Assembly: GCF_001426375.1 (NCBI RefSeq)
Contig: NZ_LMEO01000051.1
Coordinates: 124,241-188,240 of the forward strand
Direction: 5' to 3'
DNA: 64,000 bases
Source of the DNA: Paenibacillus sp. Root444D2
GTDB lineage: Bacteria > Bacillota > Bacilli > Paenibacillales > NBRC-103111
Shown piece after piece: positions 56,980 through 64,000 of this stretch; position 1 is the stretch's first letter, and each line of letters opens with the position of its first letter. Both the position numbers and the translations under genes were made by a program. The notes beneath the pieces are model-generated. The model was not told the DNA's origin and ran no database searches. It saw nothing but the letters and a program-made list of their open reading frames with translations.

Positions 56980-59202
56980 GTGAGAGAATCAGCTGTGAAA
57001 GGAAAGTTCTGGAGATGGGGATATGCGATGCATCGTTTTCGATGGCTCGTGCTGGTAATTGGCGTACTCCTGCTTCTCAGCTTTGCTTTTTTTGCTCAGC
57101 AAACACCGGGTATGCTCAAAGACAACGGCTTTACGCCTAAAGGTAGTGAGTCTGATCGTGGCCTCATTCAAATGCGGGATGAACTGGGTGTCCCACTTAC
57201 GATGTTGAACCTGGTTTATACGGGGGCAGGGCTTGATATGACGGACAAAGTCCATCAACAAGCCATTTTGGATTCGCTAAGCGAACTTACGAAGCTGCCG
57301 TATGTGGAAAGTGCGAAATTCGTCGCGACACCTCGTAACGAAGGTCATTTGGATGTACTAGCCGTAACCGTATCACTAAATCTAGATACCGACCCTGCTT
57401 TGGAGAAATATCCGGAGCTTAAAGAACGCGTGCACCCGCCAACTGGCATGAACGTATATGTGACTGGTGGACCTGCTATTTTGCATGATATGCAGGAAGC
57501 GAGTAAACATGATATTGCCAAATCAGAAGCCATTGGTTTGCCGATTGCGCTGATTGTATTATTAATCGTGTTTGGCACCCTAGTCGCGGCGCTATTACCG
57601 ATGATCGTTGGGCTTATGAGCGTAACACTTACGTTAGGGATTACCTATTTTATCGCCCAGAACCAATCCTTATCGAACTTCCTTCCGAATATGGTGACGA
57701 TGCTCGGTCTCGCCGTAGGAATTGATTACGCTTTGTTTCTAGTTAGTCGCTTTCGGGAGGAACTCAAGGTACAGAAGAATGTGGCTGAAGCTGTGGCCAT
57801 GACTTGTCAGACGGCTGGGAAATCGATCTTTTTTTCCGGTATAGCGGTGCTGATTGGGCTGCTTGGCATGTTATTCGTAGATCTCACCTTTTTCCGCTCC
57901 TTGTGTTTGGGCGGTGTAATTGTCGTGTCGATATCCGTTATCGTTGCGAATACGATGCTGCTGTCACTCCTCGGTATACTTGGTGAAAGGATCAACTCTT
58001 TGCAGGTCGTTCCTAAACGCTTTCGCAAGCAAGAAACGTCCCGCTTTTGGGAACGGATCGCTTATGCTGTAATGAAACGACCCGTTCTGCTGGTTGTCAT
58101 CGTCGGGGGTGCCCTGATCTACACGATGACTCCGATGGGGCAAATAAAGTTAAACGTACCGAATGCTGAGGTGCTGCCTCCCAGCTACGAATCCCGATAT
58201 GGCTCGGAATTATTGAAAGCGGCCTATGATCCGCGTATGATGGGGCCCATCCAAATTGTTATTCATACAGAGGGAGAAGTGTGGGAAGAGGCTTCGATTC
58301 GTAAAATTCGGGCTTATGGTGAACAGGTTAAAGGGGTATCAGGTGTAAAAGAAGTACAGAGTTTCATCAGTTCACTGGGTCAACATTCAGATGCCGAGTT
58401 AGCAGTCATGCTAAGGAATTCAAATGTCAAAGCACAAATAGAAGGCAATAAATTGGCAAAAGGACACACGGCTCTGATGGTTGTAGTGCCTGAGAAAGAT
58501 ACCGATGATCCTTCGACGGATGGCCTTGTCCGAGAACTCCGCAGCTTAAGTAAGGACGGACTTGATATTGTAGTCACGGGTGGACCGGCCTATAGGCTGG
58601 ATATTATAGATCGCATTCAGAATGAAATTCCTGAAGTATTAACTTTTGTGATGGGAATTACCTACATCGTTCTATTGCTTGCCTTTAGGTCCGTTTTGCT
58701 ACCGCTCAAGGCTGTATTAATGAACATGCTCAGTCTTGGCGCGAGTCTAGGTGTTGTGGTGTTAGTGTTCCAGCATGGCTACATGGCTGATTTGCTGCAC
58801 ATAACGTCCATTGGTTATGTCAGTGCAACGCTGCCAGTTATCATTTTTTGTGTAGTATTTGGCATATCCATGGATTATGAAGTATTCCTGATTTCTCGCA
58901 TTATGGAGGAGTATGAAGCAAGCGGTGACAATGATAAGAGTACGGCTGAAGGGCTTAAGAAAACGGGAAGTTTAATTACAAGTGCAGCTTTCATTCTAGT
59001 TGTAGTTGTAGGATCATTTATTTTTACAGATATCGAAATCATGAAGGCGCTGGGGCTTGGTCTAGGTCTCGCCGTGCTGATAGATGCGACCATAGTTCGA
59101 GTGATGCTCGTTCCGGCACTCATGAAACTGCTTGGGGATGCGAACTGGTGGGCACCTAAATGGCTGCGAATGGGTTCGCAATCGAAAGCAGAGAAGCGGT
59201 AG
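56980..59202 (+). CDS. MMPL-family membrane transporter
   Basis: This 740-residue RND-superfamily protein has two repeats. In each, one helix precedes an extracellular domain (about 55-190 and 395-545) and five further helices. Conserved membrane motifs GLAVGIDYALFLVSRFREEL and FGISMDYEVFLISRIMEEY carry the proton-relay Asp. MMPL proteins export lipids or drugs (YdfJ-like in Bacillus). GTG 56980 is 6 bases after AGGGGG; ATG 56974 abuts that site. Confidence 0.9.
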   Translation: MRESAVKGKFWRWGYAMHRFRWLVLVIGVLLLLSFAFFAQQTPGMLKDNGFTPKGSESDRGLIQMRDELGVPLTMLNLVYTGAGLDMTDKVHQQAILDSLSELTKLPYVESAKFVATPRNEGHLDVLAVTVSLNLDTDPALEKYPELKERVHPPTGMNVYVTGGPAILHDMQEASKHDIAKSEAIGLPIALIVLLIVFGTLVAALLPMIVGLMSVTLTLGITYFIAQNQSLSNFLPNMVTMLGLAVGIDYALFLVSRFREELKVQKNVAEAVAMTCQTAGKSIFFSGIAVLIGLLGMLFVDLTFFRSLCLGGVIVVSISVIVANTMLLSLLGILGERINSLQVVPKRFRKQETSRFWERIAYAVMKRPVLLVVIVGGALIYTMTPMGQIKLNVPNAEVLPPSYESRYGSELLKAAYDPRMMGPIQIVIHTEGEVWEEASIRKIRAYGEQVKGVSGVKEVQSFISSLGQHSDAELAVMLRNSNVKAQIEGNKLAKGHTALMVVVPEKDTDDPSTDGLVRELRSLSKDGLDIVVTGGPAYRLDIIDRIQNEIPEVLTFVMGITYIVLLLAFRSVLLPLKAVLMNMLSLGASLGVVVLVFQHGYMADLLHITSIGYVSATLPVIIFCVVFGISMDYEVFLISRIMEEYEASGDNDKSTAEGLKKTGSLITSAAFILVVVVGSFIFTDIEIMKALGLGLGLAVLIDATIVRVMLVPALMKLLGDANWWAPKWLRMGSQSKAEKR

Positions 59203-59331
59203 CGAAGCTTCACAATAACTTGCTGCCGTTTCCTTTTTTGCGAATCATAAGTTACAATAAAGGGCATAGGTATAGGCATGATAGGAACAATTAGCTTGTG
59301 AATAGGAAATGATAGGTCAGGTGTAAACAGC

Positions 59332-60459
59332 ATGAATATGAATGGAACAAGCTCCATCCTACCGGAGCTAACCCCCGATTACGATCCATGGGACCCTATT
59401 CGGTCTTATCGCAAATACGGGAAACACGTACTAACAAGTGTAGAGCTTACCATAACGAATTTGTGCAATATGCGATGTGAGCATTGCGCGGTTGGGGATT
59501 CGTTAACCATGTCGGAAGGACCGCGTATTCCCTTGCCGATCATTTTGAAGCAGCTCGATCAGGTTGAGCATTTAGAAACGATCAGCTTGACCGGTGGAGA
59601 GCCTTCGTATCACATCAAGATCGTCAAAGACTATATGCTGCCAATCCTTAAATATGCTCGAGAGCGTGGTATTCGTACACAAATCAATTCCAATTTAACG
59701 CTTGACTTAGCCCGGTATGAACTTCTCGCTCCATATCTGGATGTCATGCATATTTCTTTCAATTACTTGAACGCTGACGATTTCCATCAAGTCGGCTTTG
59801 TGAATAGCGGGCATCCGGTTAGTCATGATACCGCGGCGCGCATGTATGAACGCATGGTTGATAACACGATCGCGCTTAGCAAAGGCGGACTTTATGTCTC
59901 AGCGGAATCGATGATCAATACACGCACACATGAGAAATTACCGCAGATTCATAAGCTCATTGAGGAGATGGGCTGCAAGCGCCATGAGGTTCACCCGATG
60001 TATGCCAGTTCCTTTGCCTCTCATCTTCCAATGGTATCTCTGGACGAGTTAAGAACGAGCATTCATCGGTTGTTAGACAGCCGGAATCGTGACATGTGGA
60101 TGCTGTTTGGCACACTGCCATTCTTTGCTTGCAACGATCTTCAAGAGGATAGAATATTGGTTAAAAGGCTTCGCGAGGAGCCGAATGTAACCGTTCGTAA
60201 TGATCCGGATGGACGCAACCGCTTGAATGTGAGCACTTTTACAGGAGAGGTGTTCGTCACGGATTTTGCAAATGAACCCGCTCTCGGTAACATTCATGAC
60301 GACCAGTTAGATACCATTTTTGCCCGTTGGGAGAATAATCCGCTGAATCAGCGTGTAAATTGCTTCTGCAGCAGCGCTTCTTGTTGTGGTCCTAACCTGC
60401 TGGTAGCCGACTCGTATTACCGTTCTGTTGATTTCAAAAGCCGCAAAGCTATCATCTAA
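59332..60459 (+). CDS. yfkAB: radical SAM / CxCxxxxC protein, YfkAB family
   Basis: The 375-residue protein has the radical SAM triad CNMRCEHC (about residues 45-52) and the SAM-binding SLTGGEPS. A C-terminal CFCSSASC gives the CxCxxxxC motif of YfkAB, probably for a second iron-sulfur cluster. The reaction is unknown. ATG 59332 and ATG 59338 are both possible; no clear ribosome site separates them. The CNNM/CorC gene follows 25 bases on. Confidence 0.88.
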   Translation: MNMNGTSSILPELTPDYDPWDPIRSYRKYGKHVLTSVELTITNLCNMRCEHCAVGDSLTMSEGPRIPLPIILKQLDQVEHLETISLTGGEPSYHIKIVKDYMLPILKYARERGIRTQINSNLTLDLARYELLAPYLDVMHISFNYLNADDFHQVGFVNSGHPVSHDTAARMYERMVDNTIALSKGGLYVSAESMINTRTHEKLPQIHKLIEEMGCKRHEVHPMYASSFASHLPMVSLDELRTSIHRLLDSRNRDMWMLFGTLPFFACNDLQEDRILVKRLREEPNVTVRNDPDGRNRLNVSTFTGEVFVTDFANEPALGNIHDDQLDTIFARWENNPLNQRVNCFCSSASCCGPNLLVADSYYRSVDFKSRKAII

Positions 60460-60484
60460 TCATATTACTGAAGGAGATATACGC

Positions 60485-61822
60485 TTGCCACATACTTCGT
60501 TTGATTTCGGTTCCATTGTTCTTAACCTGATAGTAGTTATTATATTAGTCCTGCTCAATGGTTTCTTCGTTGCTGCTGAATTTGCGCTTGTGAAGGTTCG
60601 ACAATCCCGCATTCAACAGTTAGTCAATGAAGGCAGCGGCAAAGCAAAGTATGCTATCAAAGTTACGTCGCAGTTAGATACTTATTTATCAGCAACACAA
60701 TTGGGGATTACACTTGCCTCCCTGGGACTAGGCTGGGTTGGTGAGCCTGCCATCTCGGAGTTGATCATGGAACCCCTCTTACATAAGCTTCAAGTAGAGA
60801 CTTCGGTTTATACGACGACATTATCTTTCATTGTTTCATTTGGATTTATTACGTTCCTGCACATTGTGCTTGGTGAGCTGGCTCCGAAATCGTTCGCGAT
60901 TCAAAAAGCGGAATTAACCTCACTATGGCTCTCAGCGCCGCTGCTCTTCTTCTACAGGCTGTTTCGCCCGATTATCTGGGTGCTGAATGGTACGGCCAAT
61001 AAATTTCTATCATGGATTGGTGTTGAGCCTGCAAGCGAGCATGAGGCCGCCCATACGGAGGAAGAGATTCGTATCCTGATGGATGAGAGTGTCAAAAGCG
61101 GCCATATCGATCAAGATGAAATGGTGCTTTTCGATAATATTTTTGAATTCTCAGAACGTATTGCCCGTGAGGTTATGCTGCCGCGGACAGATATGGATTG
61201 TCTATACCTTGAGCAGAGCTTCATTGATAATTTGCGTATGGTCCATGTGACGAAGCATACACGTTACCCTGTGGCTGATCAGAATAAGGATAACATCGTC
61301 GGTTTCGTTCACATTGCTGATTTACTGACAGCAGATCCGGATGAAGAACAGGAAATTAAAAATTTTATTCGTCCAATTCTTAATGTTCCAGAGTCGATGG
61401 AAGTCAGTCGCGTATTGAAATTAATGCAGAAAAAACATTCTCAACTTGCTATCGTTATTGATGAATACGGCGGTACTGCAGGACTTCTAGCACTAGGGGA
61501 CATTCTGGAGGAAATTGTTGGCGAGATGCACGATGAGTTCGATATCGATGAGCGGCCAGGTGTTGAGGTGAAAGAAAAGTATACGTCCGTAGACGGCCGT
61601 GTCCTGATTGAAGACTTGAACGATATGCTGGATTTGGACATCGAGGACGAAGATGTAGACTCTATCGGTGGTTGGTTGTTTAAGAAGCTTGAAGGTGCAC
61701 CTGTAAAAGGCAAAAGAGTGGCTTTCGGCAACCATGTGTTTGAAGTATCCGAAGTTGATCGACTGCGTATCGTACGCATTCACATAACGAAAATCAACTC
61801 TGTCAAACCTGTAGATGAATAA
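60485..61822 (+). CDS. CNNM/CorC-type membrane protein (DUF21-CBS-CorC)
   Basis: The 445-residue protein has an N-terminal DUF21 domain with four helices (about 5-200; GFFVAAEFALVKVRQSRI, LGITLASLGLGWVGEP and ELAPKSFAI). Two CBS domains (about 220-340) and a C-terminal CorC/HlyC domain (about 355-440) follow. These proteins move or sense Mg2+ or other divalent ions. TTG 60485 is 6 bases after GAAGGAGA. Confidence 0.92.
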   Translation: MPHTSFDFGSIVLNLIVVIILVLLNGFFVAAEFALVKVRQSRIQQLVNEGSGKAKYAIKVTSQLDTYLSATQLGITLASLGLGWVGEPAISELIMEPLLHKLQVETSVYTTTLSFIVSFGFITFLHIVLGELAPKSFAIQKAELTSLWLSAPLLFFYRLFRPIIWVLNGTANKFLSWIGVEPASEHEAAHTEEEIRILMDESVKSGHIDQDEMVLFDNIFEFSERIAREVMLPRTDMDCLYLEQSFIDNLRMVHVTKHTRYPVADQNKDNIVGFVHIADLLTADPDEEQEIKNFIRPILNVPESMEVSRVLKLMQKKHSQLAIVIDEYGGTAGLLALGDILEEIVGEMHDEFDIDERPGVEVKEKYTSVDGRVLIEDLNDMLDLDIEDEDVDSIGGWLFKKLEGAPVKGKRVAFGNHVFEVSEVDRLRIVRIHITKINSVKPVDE

Positions 61823-61836
61823 GCGGAGGAGTACTG

Positions 61837-62883
61837 ATGTCGCCTAAGACGATCTTAATCATGGTGCTTGGATTGCTGCTATTGTACGGATTGTTCACCA
61901 TAGGTTTGCCATTTTTACTCGCGCTCGTGACAGCTATTTTCTTGGACCCTTTAACCGTACTTCTCATGCGTGCTGCAAGGGTGAACCGATTAATTGCAGC
62001 TACGATCATTTGTACCGTCTTTACGCTGCTGACGCTGACCTTATTTTATTTCATTGGGTTAAATGTCGTCACAGAGCTCATTGATCTTGGCCGCAAAGCG
62101 CCAAATTATATGGATGAAGTGAATAAGTATATGGATCAAGCTGTCAACCGCACACAGTTGTTCTACGATTCCTTGTCACCAGACATGGCGGCACAAGTGC
62201 AAACTTGGCTGGAAAGCAGTACAGAAACCTTAACAGGGGCTTTAACCAATGTATTAAGCGGCATTTCTGGCTTCTTTTTAAATATGGCTGGAAAAATACC
62301 GAATTTATTTATCTTAATGCTCATGTACGTCATTGCTTTATACTTGTTTATGTTTAGTTTGCCAAAGCTTAGGATGTCTTTTCTGTCCATGTTTGAAGAG
62401 CATTCCAAAGGGAAGATGGAAAACGTGCTGACTTACCTGCGAGAAGCTATCTTTGGCTTCATTCGAGCGCAGCTCATCATGGCCGTGTTAACCTATTTGG
62501 TCACGTTTATAGGCTTGCTGGTCTTAAGCGCTGAATATCCGCTAGCCATTTCCTTATTAGTAATGGTTATGGAGTTCGTTCCTGTGATTGGTACCGGGCT
62601 TGTGTTTATTCCTTGGCTCGTCTATCAACTTCTGATTGGACATACGGGAATGGGTGTAGGATTGTTAATCCTTTTCCTTGCTTTGACGATATTCCGCCGC
62701 ATTGTAGAGCCAAAAGTGCTCAGTGATGCTGTTGGAATTAATGCGCTCGCTGCTTTGATCAGTTTGTACGTTGGTTTCGAGTTATTAGGAATAACAGGTC
62801 TCTTTCTGGGGCCTTTGGTTGTTATTATTTATCAAGCTATGCGTAAAGCAGGCCTGTTGAACTTAAATATTAAGCTGGATTGA
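61837..62883 (+). CDS. ytvI: YtvI-like sporulation membrane protein, AI-2E transporter family
   Basis: The 348-residue protein has about seven membrane helices, with two at the start (5-30, 52-75) and the rest after residue 145. The family block VVMEFVPVIGTGLVFIPW-like (here MVMEFVPVIGTG) and the RRIVEPKVLSDAVGINALAALISLYVGF end segment in pieces are typical. B. subtilis YtvI is sporulation-linked; the role is unknown. CGGAGGAG precedes ATG 61837, 14 bases after the previous stop. Confidence 0.82.
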   Translation: MSPKTILIMVLGLLLLYGLFTIGLPFLLALVTAIFLDPLTVLLMRAARVNRLIAATIICTVFTLLTLTLFYFIGLNVVTELIDLGRKAPNYMDEVNKYMDQAVNRTQLFYDSLSPDMAAQVQTWLESSTETLTGALTNVLSGISGFFLNMAGKIPNLFILMLMYVIALYLFMFSLPKLRMSFLSMFEEHSKGKMENVLTYLREAIFGFIRAQLIMAVLTYLVTFIGLLVLSAEYPLAISLLVMVMEFVPVIGTGLVFIPWLVYQLLIGHTGMGVGLLILFLALTIFRRIVEPKVLSDAVGINALAALISLYVGFELLGITGLFLGPLVVIIYQAMRKAGLLNLNIKLD

Positions 62884-62912
62884 GCCACAGTAGATGAACA
62901 GGGTGGTAGGGT

Positions 62913-63620
62913 ATGAAGTTAATTTTATTTGATTTGGATGATACGCTGTTTGACTTCTCAAGTACGTGGAATGTCGTGATGAAAAAGATGTTTGCGGAGC
63001 ATGAGGTAACTAAAGAGTATGATAACGAGGCGTTCTTCTCCGCATTTCAAAAGAAAAGCGATGAATTATACTACCTATATGAACAGCGCATTTGCACGGT
63101 TGAAGCATATCGCAACCGAAGGCTGATCGAAACATTAGCAGACCACCAGTATACGATGTCGGAAGATGAGGCAGAAGCTTTCAACCTACAATACGTCCAA
63201 CAATATGAAAAAAGCTTAGAGCCTGATCCTCACGTGTTGGAGCTGCTGCTAAAGCTCAAGGAGCGTTATCAGCTAGGAATTATTACGAATGGACCTCATG
63301 ATATGCAAGAGGGTAAAATAGTGCGTCTAGGCCTGAAGGAATTATTTCCTCCTGAGCAGGTATGGATCTCTAATGTCGTTGGTATGGCCAAACCTGATCC
63401 ACGTATTTATCAACTGGCGCTTGATTATTTCAATGTGCTGCCAGAGGACACCTTATTCGTTGGTGACTCATGGGAAGCGGATGTAGCTGGTCCGCTGCAA
63501 ATAGGCATGAAGGCAGTTTGGCTCAATAAATATGGTAAAACGCCTCCCGCCTCTGCCTCCGATAAGAAACCGCTCGCGATCGTTAGTCAGCTTCATGAAC
63601 TTATTGATTTTCTAAATTAG
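62913..63620 (+). CDS. HAD-family hydrolase, YjjG-like
   Basis: The 235-residue protein has HAD motif I (LFDLDDTLFDF), motif II ITNGPHDMQ, motif III Lys in GMAKPDPRIY and motif IV VGDSWEADVAG. A helical cap lies at about 18-95. YjjG-like enzymes hydrolyse nucleotides or phosphoglycolate-like substrates. GGGTGG lies before ATG 62913. Confidence 0.9.
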   Translation: MKLILFDLDDTLFDFSSTWNVVMKKMFAEHEVTKEYDNEAFFSAFQKKSDELYYLYEQRICTVEAYRNRRLIETLADHQYTMSEDEAEAFNLQYVQQYEKSLEPDPHVLELLLKLKERYQLGIITNGPHDMQEGKIVRLGLKELFPPEQVWISNVVGMAKPDPRIYQLALDYFNVLPEDTLFVGDSWEADVAGPLQIGMKAVWLNKYGKTPPASASDKKPLAIVSQLHELIDFLN

Positions 63621-63642
63621 TAAGCCTCTGATTCATAAATTG

Positions 63643-63690
63643 AAGTCCCTGCTTAGTTGCCCGATGGCAACGCGGCAGGGACTTTTTTTT
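63643..63690 (+). terminator. intrinsic terminator
   Basis: AAGTCCCTGC (63643-63652) and GCAGGGACTT (63675-63684), with an inner TTGCC/GGCAA pair, are followed by eight T. Confidence 0.92.
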
Positions 63691-63905
63691 CAATATACGC
63701 GCTTGGCTCCTAAATATTTAGGTCCCAATACGAACTCATCATACTCTGAGGATAAATGCCAGCTGACCTAGTGGCTGATAAGAACTGTCCATTCCCCATG
63801 TAGAAGCCTACATAGTCTACCACTCCCGAAGCTGCAAATTGCAAAGAAATCCAAATCGCCTGGCCGTCAACGATTAACTCATACAATATGGAAATGTTGG
63901 AAAAC
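63690..63905 (-). pseudogene. decayed NlpC/P60 endopeptidase fragment
   Basis: On the minus strand DYVGFYMGNGQFLSATRSAG and YPQSMMSSYW match the end of an NlpC/P60 domain. A shift of one base after YW would restore YLGAKRVY and a stop at 63690, comparable to the RAKRVAY ending of the intact gene at 45391. A second shift upstream separates an RPGDLDFF segment, the usual PGDLLFF. No catalytic Cys region is left. It is therefore a 3' remnant. Confidence 0.7.
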
Positions 63906-63907
63906 AT

Positions 63908-64000
63908 GTGATTTTGGCCAAGTCATGCCGCATATAACGAGCATATAGGCCTTTGTTGCTACGCCTGTTTACTCCCAAGACAGAAGAGGAGGAGAGATAT
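63908..64000. other. end of window; possible ribosome site at the edge
   Basis: The last bases contain the purine-rich GAGGAGGAGAGA, which would suit a plus-strand gene beginning just outside the window. Nothing else is recognised here. Confidence 0.3.

Overview
The window looks like a chromosomal segment of a spore-forming Gram-positive of the Paenibacillus type. Strong AGGAGG-like ribosome sites, frequent TTG and GTG starts, lipoprotein-anchored ABC binding proteins, a sufCDSUB operon, a YtvI-like sporulation membrane protein and many hairpin plus T-run terminators all point that way. I saw no rRNA, tRNA, CRISPR array, transposase or prophage gene. Genus is inferred from gene content only.

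Bases 1-10710 hold one co-directional catabolic cluster: three metal-dependent amidohydrolases, a Rieske oxygenase, a creatininase-family hydrolase, a WrbA-like flavoprotein, an FAD-linked oxidase and an NMT1-type ABC transporter. Together they look like uptake and stepwise breakdown of an N-containing ring compound whose identity the sequence does not give. One gene (9460) appears to start with CTG.

Bases 10879-14072 contain a multi-membrane histidine kinase convergent with a two-gene minus-strand unit: a class I isoprenoid-synthase-like protein and a 79-residue peptide with a nitrile-hydratase-like (NHLP) leader that ends in Trp. This layout recalls comQ-comX and is the most interesting lead. 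Bases 14230-23451 carry an OhrR-type regulator, an AEC permease, a DUF423 protein, a PAS kinase, a GGDEF-EAL protein, several small conserved proteins and the start of a polar amino-acid ABC transporter whose ATPase ends at 24187. A four-gene FtsX/MacB-type efflux system follows (24417-29937), with an unusual ATPase bearing an AbrB-like tail.

Bases 30114-36919 include sulfur metabolism genes (metY; mtnK-mtnA on the minus strand), a VanY-type carboxypeptidase, a Gfo/Idh/MocA dehydrogenase and an AraC regulator. After dps there is a gene-poor stretch (37840-38605) holding four helically spaced copies of GTTGTA-N5-TACAAC. The sufCDSUB operon (39343-44665) follows, with a Fur-like site upstream and two tandem hairpins between sufC and sufD.

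Bases 44739-64000 are mostly envelope and signalling genes: a PH-domain protein, an NlpC/P60 lipoprotein, a five-gene operon with a glutathionylspermidine-synthase-like ligase and a DUF350 membrane protein, two HD-GYP proteins, a moeB plus fused moaD-moaE pair beside a small molybdopterin-domain-like protein, a YunD-like 5'-nucleotidase, uppP, an MMPL transporter, a YfkAB radical SAM protein, a CNNM/CorC protein, ytvI and a HAD hydrolase. The window ends in a decayed NlpC/P60 pseudogene.
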